Assembly (NCBI GenBank): GCA_964020085.1
Contig: OZ026604.1
Coordinates: forward strand, 5,081,967-5,145,966
Length of the DNA: 64,000 nucleotides
From: Micromussa lordhowensis
Lineage: Eukaryota > Cnidaria > Anthozoa > Scleractinia > Lobophylliidae
Direction of reading: 5' to 3'
Below, piece after piece: positions 43,101 through 49,050 of this stretch. The notes under the pieces are model-generated. The model had not been told where the DNA came from. It saw only the letters and a list, made by a program, of their open reading frames with translations, and ran no database searches. Position 1 is the stretch's first letter; every line of letters begins with the position of its first letter. The position numbers and the translations under genes were made by a program.

Positions 43101-46029
43101 CGACGACCCGAAGTTAGCCGATAAGGAATCGATTTTGGCGTCACTGAACCTGAAGGCCATGTCATTTGATGACGCAGTTGGCCTACTCAGTGAGAATGCA
43201 AGGAACGCTTTCGCCGGACTGGAGTTTAATGAATTGCCACAGGTGGAAAGAAGAGGCTCAGCGTTCGGTTGTAATATTCCAATAATCACTGAAGTCGGTG
43301 AGTAGTCATGGCAACACTGCGCATATCATACCTTAAAAACCCCCAAGTCGAGGTTTGTGAAAGGAACGTCCCGGTGAGAGTTAAAAAATGCTTTCTATTT
43401 CCATAACAAATTACTTGATAAGAACAATTTTCCGCAGCATCGAAGATCGTATCAGACCGAATAAAACAACTTATGGAGCAAACAGTGAGTTAGTCCAGTT
43501 CTGACGAGAGTGTAGCGTTGCGTGACAGAGAGACGGCCTGTTATACCTGAAGTTATGTGGAATAAATGCAAAAGACAAAGACTGATTCCTTCGAACTGTT
43601 TTTCCAATCCATTTTATGAAGCTGGATATTTTGTCAGATGTACTGGTTTTGTATACCCGAAAGGCTCTTAAACATAACTGTACCCTCAGAAAGTAATAGC
43701 GGGAAACGCCTAGTAAATCCAAACGTAGGGAGGTAGTAACTGATCTTTGTAGCATTGAAAGAAGTTTGTTAAAGGCTTAAAGGAGCCTAACCTGCAGTGC
43801 AGGCGTTTTCCACGTGTTCACGAATGAGCGGTACTGTTTCAGCCTAACTACCACTCCCTAGGACGCCTTTTCGTCTCTTTCCCAAGCCTCTTCCGAGTTT
43901 GAATCCAAGATGGCGTTAGCTTGATCAAAATGCGCTTCCTCGCCAAAACACGCCTGCATTGCAGGCTCAAGAGAGCCCTGCAGTGGTGGTTACAGACATG
44001 TTGTGGAAGTAATTTCGCATGAAATTCATTTTACTCATCGTGCACGAAACTTTGTCCTTTTTATGTTACAAACTTGTTTTTCTTTGTGTGTGTGTGTGTG
44101 TGTATGTGTGTGTGGTAGCCTTCGATCAGAATGTGCAATACTTGGACATCGATGATGAAGATGATGACGATCTTGAACTGTACCTGACTCAGCCGTTTGC
44201 TTGTGGAACAGCCTTTACAGTCTCCATGCTGGACTCTCTTATGAGCGCCGTGAGTTGAAATTCTTATAGTCATTTCGTTGACAATTTGGTGAATGAAACA
44301 ATTAACCTACGGAAGCTTAGCGTAGTATTTTTGACGAACTTTGAGCTGTTTGGAAACGTGGTCAAACACTGTCTTGAGTGTTTGATATAACTTTTCAATC
44401 GAAACTAAAACTAAGGAGAAAACTGAGAAATAAATGGGAATTAAGATCACATATCCAAACAACGTCACGGTCATGATTTCCTTTCTTTAAACTTAATGAA
44501 TTATTAATGAGTTTGGTGATCACCTCCTGAATTCTCCTGTCCCTTCGCTCCAGATTATATATTGCAACTGTGAAGAGAGTATCAACGTTGATCTTCTTTA
44601 TTCGCTTCAGTCTTACTTCAACCCAGATGTTCTTACTCTTGTACGGAATCTTGTAACCGGAGGAGTGAACCACTTCTTGGAAGAGCATATCGCTGAGGGA
44701 GACGAACTACGAGGAGGACTGGACGCGGCTCAGACAGCAGACACCAGAAGCCGGTGTAAAATTCTACAGATGTCGCTGTTTGATGGTCCCCTTGCGCATT
44801 ACGGGGTAAGTCTTTTGCGAGTTCTCCTCCTCCCCCTGCTTAACGTTCTTTTCTCCTAAGTAGCGTATTACTAAGTTATCGGAAGCTGCGCTTCTCGCAT
44901 GTGACTTCTCGCTTCTCGTATGTAGATTGTTGCTTCTCGCATGTAGATTGTTGCTTCTCGCGTTACAAATCCCTTCTCGCGTTACAAATTCCTTCCCGTG
45001 TGTACATTCTCGCTTCCTGCGTGTAAAAGATGTGTTCAATTCGAAATTTAAAATTTCCGCGTTGGTAGCAGCTTCATAGAAAGTTATGTTATGTTTGTAT
45101 GTATTATTTATCTCTCCCTTCCCCTTTTTAATTTTCGTTAAGATCTTGCTGTGATGGGTACCCCCTTCTCATGTAGATGTAGATGTTGAGTACAACTGGT
45201 TTTGGATTATCGCGTTAAAGTAACAACAATTCCGAAACTAAATGAACCGAACTGCTTTGGTTCTTAGTTTGACTATCCAGTATGAGCTCTAGGCAGAAAA
45301 AGCCATGCGATTAGAACCTACCTTGTATAAAAATCGGGCAAAATCTTCTATCAAGGACGTGTATTTAATAAATGCTGCGTTCTTTTCAAGATTGATTATT
45401 TCTTATCCATAACTTCAAAAAAGACATTAAATTAGGGGAAAACCCATGCGTTGTTAAGGTTCGAGTTTCTCGTAATCAATTGCAGTTCCCCAACTGGGAA
45501 TTATGGCCTCTGGTTCGAGTTTTTAGTTCGAGTAAAAGTGTCGAGTTGTTATATTTTAAGCCTTTATAGCGCTCCGGTTAGCATAATACACTTTATTAGT
45601 GCTTAGGTCTCCCCTTCTAACTCAACCACACTGTTAACGTGAGAGTGGTGTTTTTGTTTATTTATTTCTGCATTATTCATACAAAGATTGTTCGTACTCT
45701 AGTAATGTGTGGATTCTTCCCTTAGACGTAACAGTGATTTCCGTAACAGTTTTCGTAGAAATTCGTATAAAAATTTCAGTCTTGAAATTCTTCTAACTCG
45801 CATTTAGGATAACGGTTCCTTTGGTGACATGTTTTTGCACGCGCTGCGGACCTCGTCCATGATCTGCCTTGGTCTGTACCGTTTTCGAGACAGTAACAAG
45901 GTCAGTGTGGGAGTACCATCCGCCAAGCGATATGTGATCTGTTCGCCGCCATACAACTTTGTACTGCAGCAGACAGACCTGGTGTTTGTGTTGGCGCATT
46001 CAGATCCACAGCTGGAGAAACTCAAATGA
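6798..46029 (+). CDS. KCNMA1-like: BK-type (Slo1) Ca2+- and voltage-gated K+ channel
   Basis: Pore-forming subunit of a large-conductance potassium channel in the plasma membrane, a tetramer opened by depolarisation and internal calcium. Coding exons: 6798-7130; (S1 exon not found); 16793-16886; 17465-17576; 18055-18130; 19329-19404; 19783-19860; 20751-20840; 21647-21738; 23922-24032; 26039-26144; 27025-27107; 28198-28267; 28362-28427; 28585-28674; 30011-30129; 30885-30953; 31923-32006; 32500-32576; 36078-36188; 39793-39889; 40086-40188; 41099-41194; 41984-42070; 42623-42664; 43009-43297; 44119-44249; 44611-44805; 45808-46029. All joins except those around the missing exon are in phase. With an S1 exon the protein is about 1086 residues (human short form about 1113). 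The start ATG at 6798 is preceded in frame by a stop. S0 and the calcium bowl make it Slo1 rather than Slo2; the filter GFG is Slo3-like. Introns carry many mobile elements. Confidence 0.95.
9318..9585. mobile_element. tRNA-like core between long inverted repeats
   Basis: A 47-base sequence starting ATGGTGAAACAGAGAATT is repeated inverted at the right end, ending AATTCTCTGTTTCACCAT. Between them lies a 74-base tRNA-like sequence at 9384-9457 with a 7-bp acceptor stem (GACCTCG/TGAGGTC), an A-box-like TAGCTCAGTCGG and a B-box-like GGTTTGATTCC with a 5-bp T stem. The anticodon stem is broken, so this is a SINE-type promoter, not a working tRNA. The same core and right part recur at 49697-49888 without the left inverted repeat. 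The left arm here therefore looks like an inverted duplication of the SINE tail. Confidence 0.7.
9909..11044. mobile_element. Large foldback DNA element with central palindrome
   Basis: Terminal inverted repeats TGTGACCCTCCATATGAAAA (left, 9909) and its complement (right, ending 11044) are flanked by TTA on both sides (9906-9908 and 11045-11047), a 3-bp target duplication like those of PIF/Harbinger elements. Inside each end is a field of GTTTGAAAC/GTTTCAAAC tandem words (about 9955-10095 and 10820-11000). At the centre is a near-perfect palindrome with arms of about 275 bases (10108-10384 and 10385-10662) meeting at AACGTT. No transposase gene is present. The two mirrored open frames in the palindrome are an effect of the symmetry. 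Confidence 0.8.
11253..11387. repeat. Short MITE
   Basis: Ends AGCCTGTTCCATGCTCTC and GAGAGCCTGGAACAGGCT are inverted copies with one or two mismatches. The interior is also roughly palindromic (GAGGGAGGACTTAGTCCTCCC). The target duplication is unclear (AAAATG on both sides). Confidence 0.65.
11421..11587. repeat. Mutator-type MITE with 9-bp target duplication
   Basis: TIRs begin TTGCCTGCGTAGCAAGCGTT and end with the exact complement. The element is flanked by the direct repeat ACACGACTC at 11412-11420 and 11588-11596. A perfect 9-bp duplication is the Mutator (MULE) signature. The interior is GC-rich and largely self-complementary, with no coding capacity. Confidence 0.8.
12563..12923. repeat. 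MITE with CAATAGCGAAGATATC ends
   Basis: The 16-base end CAATAGCGAAGATATC at 12563 is repeated inverted at 12908-12923, and TGACGTCA-like words sit near both ends. The 361-bp interior has only accidental open frames. Confidence 0.65.
14407..15482. repeat. Cluster of three or four inverted-repeat elements
   Basis: Several foldback sequences lie side by side. 14416-14500 carries CAAAATATTGTGATTTG. 14522-14999 has ends AAGCCGTGTTCACACTAA / TAATGTGAACACAGCTT and an inner perfect hairpin at 14853-14893. 15051-15239 has ends around GCAGAATATTATTTGCAGC and its complement. 15335-15482 has ends ATCACAAAATATTGTGATTTG and its complement. All are non-coding. The exact limits are approximate. Confidence 0.6.
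16922..17086. repeat. Intronic MITE
   Basis: About 38-base inverted ends (left starts ATATGTTGTAGGTCAAAATG, right ends with its complement) around a small hairpin, ATTATTCACGGATCATGAATAAT. It begins 36 bases after the donor of the S2 exon. Non-coding. Confidence 0.75.
17105..17247. repeat. Intronic MITE
   Basis: Imperfect inverted ends: GACCAAGCTTGTTCAGATGG at the left, CCATCTTGACCGAACAACCT at the right, with CTGGATA/TATCCAG next inside. It lies 18 bases after the preceding MITE in the same intron. Non-coding. Confidence 0.6.
18690..18875. repeat. Foldback element in the S4-S5 intron
   Basis: Left arm TAATCATACGGTTTTTCTCG ... TTTTTCAAAAAGCTGAAATT and right arm its imperfect complement, ending CGAAACCGTATGATTA, with about 80-base arms and a short GCTGAAGCGGCT loop. 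Sequence from about 18430 on the left may belong to a longer version of the family. Confidence 0.65.
19329..21738 (+). other. BK exons for S5, pore helix, filter and S6
   Basis: Exons 19329-19404 (S5, ending GGILHL), 19783-19860 ([20 protein letters not shown], outer turret), 20751-20840 ([19 protein letters not shown], selectivity filter) and 21647-21738 ([15 protein letters not shown], end of S6, then linker to the gating ring). The filter reads GFG where most Slo1 channels have GYG. The S6 YIP motif matches vertebrate YVP. Confidence 0.95.
21241..21354. repeat. Short foldback MITE
   Basis: The ends AGAACTTCATGCTAGCCCAC and its exact complement enclose CCATATATGG-rich palindromic sequence. 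Total 114 bp, non-coding, in the intron before the last S6 exon. Confidence 0.75.
21965..22147. repeat. Foldback MITE
   Basis: The ends AGCAATAGAACACTTTTTCC and GGAAAAGTGTTCTATTGCT are inverted, with about 75-base arms including TATATAGCCTCATCTAAACAC. The sequence to its right (22147-22272) ends ATTATTTTATAAAA and partly mirrors its own start, so a second element may abut it. Confidence 0.75.
22560..23708. mobile_element. hAT-like non-autonomous DNA transposon
   Basis: Terminal inverted repeats CAGGGTCCGAAATT and AATTTCGGACCCTG, the CAGGG start being common in hAT elements. The 8-base flanks TGTGACAG and TGTGATCA agree at five positions, so the target duplication is decayed or uncertain. GGCGAC words repeat near both ends. 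From about 22918 to 23116 the + strand looks like a worn coding stretch ([15 protein letters not shown], then after a stop [19 protein letters not shown]). Whether this is captured host sequence or transposon remnant is not known. A T13G20-type run sits at 23552-23582. Confidence 0.6.
24367..24517. repeat. MITE with CAGTGGCGGATC ends
   Basis: Ends CAGTGGCGGATCCAGACC and AGATCCGCCACTG are inverted. The interior is G-rich at left and C-rich at right. The CAGTG start and short GATT-containing flanks suggest a hAT-type MITE, but the target duplication is not clear. Confidence 0.6.
26690..26870 (-). repeat. SINE copy (family S2), truncated
   Basis: Shares with 28750-29090 and 49894-50180 the words GGATGGGATGCTAGTCCATC, TATACACCTGGGTGGAGAG and AAGAACACAACACAATGTCC. 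The tRNA-like end seen in the other copies is missing or worn here. It lies in the intron before the exon at 27025. Confidence 0.6.
28750..29090 (-). repeat. tRNA-derived SINE (family S2)
   Basis: Same family as 26690-26870 and 49894-50180. Read on the minus strand the right end is tRNA-like: an A-box-like TCATGGTTAGCGTG and a B-box-like AAGTTCAAGCC lie 30-35 bases apart, followed by the family body. The + strand left end has AAGTCTGTATACAAGCC and CCATCAGGCTAGTGC. The minisatellite starts about 150 bases to its right. Confidence 0.65.
29245..29868. repeat. Minisatellite, 21-bp unit, about 30 copies
   Basis: The unit GGGGTGAATCCTCACGAGGC (plus A) is repeated about 30 times without length change. 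Variant sites are CCTCAC / CCAGAC / CCTGAC / CCACAC and GAG / CAG / AAG. Like variants cluster: a run of five DE-type units, one of three HQ-type, then a mixed right half, as expected from repeated local duplication. It sits in the BK intron between 28674 and 30011. Because the unit has no stop codon in several frames and is a multiple of three, long open frames cross it on both strands. They have no splice link to the channel and are not taken as genes. Confidence 0.9.
30011..32576 (+). other. BK exons for the RCK1 end and CxxCH linker
   Basis: Four exons (30011-30129, 30885-30953, 31923-32006, 32500-32576). They encode [20 protein letters not shown], then [36 protein letters not shown], and a cysteine-rich linker starting [25 protein letters not shown] matches the CKACH haem-binding motif (CxxCH) of vertebrate Slo1, so haem or redox regulation is possible. 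Confidence 0.92.
31480..31800. repeat. Dispersed repeat (probable SINE body)
   Basis: Contains TTCTTTAACGTCCCCTGCAA, GGAGACGGGGCCTACGGTTC and TAGTCCTTATCCGAGAAGAC, which I recognise as words that recur in cnidarian genomes. No tRNA-like end is present in this copy. Limits are approximate, and the recognition is from memory, not a search. Confidence 0.4.
32770..33010. mobile_element. Hammerhead-like inverted-repeat element, copy A
   Basis: Left and right parts are inverted around 32856. Each side carries GCTAACGCTCGAAACG, on the minus strand at 32828-32854 and on the + strand at 32858-32894. The + side has CCGATGA, then GGGC-TAAC-GCTC (stem II with loop), GAAAC and GCC-AGC, one base from a CUGANGA core and one base from a GTC cleavage site. 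Flanking ATCAACTCAGTTGATAAAAC and the tail GCAGCACCACAGTTTCTTTA are shared with copies B and C. Confidence 0.7.
34030..35480 (-). pseudogene. Decayed antisense coding remnant, helical protein
   Basis: On the minus strand, protein-like sequence runs from about 35476 to 34993: [20 protein letters not shown], a one-base frameshift near 35390, [19 protein letters not shown], one TGA, then [20 protein letters not shown] and, further on, [20 protein letters not shown] and [20 protein letters not shown] to a stop. A second block (34247-34038, [20 protein letters not shown] and [19 protein letters not shown]) follows a good acceptor-like TTTTACTTTCACAACAG. The amphipathic leucine-rich character suggests an ARM/HEAT-like protein. 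I do not recognise the family. The frameshift and stop argue for a broken copy, and intron-like breaks argue against a processed one. Confidence 0.4.
34430..34670. repeat. G-run and degenerate ATATCCCGT repeats
   Basis: GGTGGGGTGGGGTGG and a run of about 16 G at 34424-34461 are followed at 34545-34665 by many imperfect ATATCCC(G/A) words. Simple-sequence DNA in a BK intron; no coding role seen. Confidence 0.5.
35869..36010. repeat. (GACA)n microsatellite pair
   Basis: Two GACA tracts, at about 35869-35895 and 35959-35983, separated by about 65 bases. The second block looks like a rough duplicate of the first together with the preceding TGGGGAATACTGACAGACAG-like sequence. They end shortly before the acceptors of the 36078 exon. 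Confidence 0.7.
36470..37428. mobile_element. Inverted-repeat element with internal 86-bp satellite
   Basis: Ends GTGCACTCCTTCGGGATGAT...TGGATCA and TGATCCAGATCATCCCAAAG...ACAC are inverted copies. Between them a unit of 86-87 bp is repeated about five times in tandem (unit starts near 36561, 36647, 36734, 36820 and 36906; words TTTGATGCACCTGATTCAGG, TGTTGTCTATAGTAGAT). Worn units follow at 37165-37390. Hammerhead-like copy B is inserted at 36984. A short relative with similar ends lies at 42689-42855. Confidence 0.7.
36984..37158. mobile_element. Hammerhead-like element, copy B, with 14-bp target duplication
   Basis: Flanked by exact direct repeats CGTTGTCTGATAAG at 36970-36983 and 37159-37172. 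It holds GCTGACGTTTCGAGCGTTAG at 37045-37064 (minus-strand hammerhead 3' half), but the CUGANGA half and the mirror-image arm are deleted. The tail ATAAAACCAAATTATCTTGT then GCAGCACCACAGTTTCTTTA is shared with copies A and C. A duplication of this length points to target-primed insertion (retrotransposition) rather than cut-and-paste. Confidence 0.8.
37430..39792. other. BK intron, no confirmed feature
   Basis: No BK exon could be fitted by phase here. On the minus strand, 38927-38740 encodes a protein-like stretch ([20 protein letters not shown]) ending at a donor-like GAG|GTAAAC. It may belong with the decayed remnant at 34030-35480, but I cannot join them. Confidence 0.35.
40780..41000 (+). 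repeat. Possible retroelement 3' end
   Basis: Ends in CAATAAAAAATCTGAAATCTGAATCTGAA, a degenerate short tandem tail preceded by an AATAAA-like word, as in non-LTR retrotransposon or SINE 3' ends. No coding part was seen upstream. The left limit is a guess. Confidence 0.35.
41224..41484. mobile_element. Hammerhead-like inverted-repeat element, copy C
   Basis: The most complete copy. The minus strand of 41289-41323 reads CGCT-CTGAGGA-AGGCCTAACGCTC-GAAAC-GTC-AGC: a CUGANGA core, a short stem II with a UAAC loop, GAAA and a GTC cleavage triplet. The + strand at 41327-41360 carries the mirror copy with the first core altered. Outer arms include CTTTACGGTGGCCAATTCAC. The tail GCAGCACCACAGTCAGTTTC matches copies A and B. 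It lies in the intron after the exon at 41194. Confidence 0.75.
42689..42855. repeat. MITE, relative of the 36470-37428 element
   Basis: The ends GCGTTCCTTTGGGGTGATC and GACCCCAAAGGAACGC are inverted. The interior, GGTTCCTTTGATG and complement CATCAAAGGAACC, forms a second hairpin and shares its words with the 86-bp satellite. It starts only 24 bases after the donor of BK exon 42623-42664. Confidence 0.7.
43438..43484 (+). other. Possible 47-nt cassette or poison exon of BK
   Basis: TTTTCCGCAG before and GTGAGT after a 47-base open stretch ([15 protein letters not shown] in the entering phase). It enters in phase 1 like the exon at 44119, but exits in phase 0, so including it would shift the frame and meet a TGA in the next exon. 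It could be a regulatory poison exon or chance splice-like sites. Confidence 0.3.
44083..44114. repeat. (TG)n tract at the calcium-bowl exon acceptor
   Basis: TGTGTG repeats with one A interruption run directly into the acceptor GTGGTAG before 44119, replacing the usual pyrimidine-rich tract. Confidence 0.7.
44881..45020. repeat. Degenerate minisatellite TTCTCGC
   Basis: Imperfect repeats of CTTCTCGCATGTAGATTGTTG and CTTCTCGCGTTACAAAT. It lies in the last BK intron, 75 bases after the donor at 44806. Non-coding. Confidence 0.6.
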
Positions 46030-49000
46030 TTGATGTCGTGACAAGTAATTTCTAGTCTCTTCTTATGCGGTCACGCAAGTGTTGCGTGACGACCCATGTA
46101 ACAACTCTTCAGTGCTACACACCTTTCTTTCCCCACCTTACCTCCATAAGTATATGACAACTTGTTTCTTGGGGTGTCCTTGTCCAAAGCGATTGTATCT
46201 TGTCAAGATCGTTGTCTTTTGGCGGCACACAATTTTAACTTACATTTTCCTGGATCTGAAATCTCCTTTCACTTAGTTACCTATCAGTCTATCAGTTTGA
46301 CTTCTTTGAACCCCAGCAGGCGAGAAGTCTGGCTTGGTTGAAAATTAATTGTCGTTCTTTTGTAACTTTGCTGTGGGTTGTCACGCAACGCGTTTCTCTA
46401 CGTGTGGCTATTTCACTGAGAGCTGTTGAGCAGTTCTTTCATTTGATACTATTGAATTATTTTCCGTTTTTATTGAAAAAGTAATTTCGGATTAAGGGGA
46501 TTTTTTTTCCAGTAAGAATGAGAAGTTTTTAATATAAATATCTGTACGTGTTATCGTCAAAGCTTAAGATCATTTTTCAGGTTAGCTTATTTATTGCCTT
46601 CGGCGTAAGAAAACCTCTCCTGAACAATTTTGAAGAATAATTAGAGAATACTTTTTGATGTATTAAATAGATGTCGGCGATGAAACTCTTCTCTGTTACT
46701 GACGCCATCTTGATCGGGAGACAAACATTGCTAAAATTGCTTCAAATGTATGTTCTTAGACATTCGGTAGCTTCACTCGAATTTTCTCGTTGTTCCAAAG
46801 TTATGTTTCGTTTTGCAAACTTGGGCGCTTTCCAGTCGATGTAAAATTCTGGTTTGAATTTCCGGGAATTTCCAGTGACGAATTTGAACAGCATTTTCCT
46901 AGAATTTCCGCTCCATTCGATCTTCCTCGAAATTTCGTTTCAATGGTTCACCCGCCGGAAATTCGGCAATTTGCGGATTTTCTGGAAACTTTCCAGGAAG
47001 TTTCGGTTTTAAAAGTTTCGTAATTTTTGGTCCCCTAGATTCACCAATGCTAGTGGTATCTACACGAAGTCGTCAAAAAAAAAATCTTGCCTTGTATATA
47101 TTTTTTAAATTATTTGTTTTGGCTTTTATTTTCCTTAGTGGTAAAGCCGTTGCTTTTTGCCTGCTGCGTTGAGGGCATGGGCTCGAATCCTTTTTTTGTT
47201 TTTATTATTTCTTTATTGCTCTTACATTTGCTGTACAGCACATTTACAATAACAAAGAAACCTCTATTTACAATCATCCCTTACAGTACATCACTTGCAG
47301 TGCATTTACAGTCTCGTATTCTGTTGTGGGCCAGATATTTCAGGCATTATTCAGGTGTTTAGCTCGCAGTAAATCTGTGAAGGTATTGGAGTTCTTTTCG
47401 CATTAATTCTTGTGAAGTTTTGCAATATCGGAATATCTAAGTTAAACATATTCGTGTGTTGTGCAAAATTCTCTAACCAAGATGGCGCTGGTAACTATGA
47501 TAAGGTGAATTGACCATACTTGTTTTACAGTCGTTATTTATATTGTCAAATTGTTTATAGTTAATTTATTTGTTCAGCATCTATTTATTTCTTTAGTAAA
47601 GTAATAGGTTACATTCGCAGGCTAATGAGAAGAGGTTGAACGATATTTTTTTTAAACTTTCATCGACTGTCGTCCGCGTGCGGTGAAACGAGATGGCAAA
47701 AAGCGAAAATTAATGTCGTGTTCTTGTCGAATGAGCCAAGAAAGTGATCGACTTGGGGAATATTCAGGATTGTTTTACATGTAGATCTCGAAATGTTCAG
47801 GGAATAAAACCTTCCTGAAGAAAGACCATGAAGTATTGAAATTCTAATACCATTGATTTAAAACCCTCATAAGTTGGAAGAAACATTCCGGGTCTCTTGT
47901 GATCTCAGTGATGTTTTCTGTTGAGAACTTATCAGTCTGAAATTAACAGGTGAAAAAGACGGCTCTAGGTGAAGGCTGGAGGGCGCTAGGGAAATTTCAT
48001 CTCTGTAGAGCAAAGTCAGGGATTATAGTCAGGAAATTTGGAAAAGTGATGTCTGTTACAACCATGAAAAGGTGCAAGTTGAAATCACTCGAAATCACAA
48101 CTGACAGAGCACGAGAATAAGTTCGGACTGGTCACGTAACAAAAGCGAGAAATTGAGCTCTCGTTGAAATCATGTCGGCCATTCTTTTGCTGTTGTTTTT
48201 TTATGACTGGTATAATTTTTAATATGTCACAAAAGTGGAAAAAATGAATAATAGTCAATTTGTAAGTCGTTGAATGCAATTTAATATAAGAAAGTACAGT
48301 ATGCATACAAAGTTTTTAAACTTTTAAGTTATTAAAATAACTTAGATGTAACATTGCAGCAAGACATTGGCTGTGTATTTAGTAAATTTTTGTAACGTGG
48401 GCCTATACGAAGTATCAGCCCACTTGAATCAGTTTTCACTCTGCAAGAGGTTTTTCAATAAATTGTTCCATCTTAAAGTAGTCAGTGCTTTGTTTTGAAA
48501 GAGCCAATATTATCTTAACTGGTCGAAACTGGGCGCCATATGCCGTAGTTGTCGGCTCTCTTGGCAAATTTCTGAGGGGGGATTGGGGGTAAGTTCCACC
48601 AGTCATAACGGGTTCCCAAAAGGAAGATGGTAATTCACGCCGTGTTTGTACCTTGTTTAAAGGAGCAATGTCACGATAGTTTACGTCATTTTCTGATTAC
48701 TTTTAAATTGATGTAAGGCTCAAACTACCAATTTCCGTAAGGCAGAATGGCACCAAAATTGTACTGCGAAAGATTTACACGGATCACAAACAAAAAACTT
48801 GAAAACCCTGGCTAATGTTTTCAAGATGCGCTTTCCAAGGCGTAGTCCTTCAAAGTGGTGCGAAAATCTATCTACCGGCTTCTAATGACGTCATAACAAT
48901 AGGAAACGTTCTGTGCAGTCTGGTGTAAAATTGCTAAAACGTGTTCCTGCTGCACGGAACTTTTTTAAACAATTCAGCAAGCAGTTATAACCATAAATTT

Positions 49001-49050
49001 CAGAGAAACGCGCCCCTGATGTCCTGGTTTTCTGAAGCTGCTTCGAAAAG
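46030..49050. other. Convergent intergenic region, BK and receptor 3' ends
   Basis: Holds the 3' untranslated regions of two genes that point at each other. AATAAA occurs on the + strand at 47803-47808 and 48457-48462, but neither can be tied to BK from sequence alone. TTTCCGGGAATTTCC-type repeat sequence lies at 46840-47010. No further gene seen. Confidence 0.45.

Larger units (their letters stand above)
41099..46029 (+). other. BK exons for RCK2, calcium bowl and C-terminus
   Basis: Seven exons (41099-41194, 41984-42070, 42623-42664, 43009-43297, 44119-44249, 44611-44805, 45808-46029). They encode [60 protein letters not shown], then the calcium bowl [20 protein letters not shown] and [18 protein letters not shown], then [18 protein letters not shown] and [20 protein letters not shown]. 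The last exon ends [20 protein letters not shown]...LKLK-like and a TGA at 46027-46029. The bowl has seven acidic residues in eight, as in calcium-sensitive Slo1. Confidence 0.95.
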
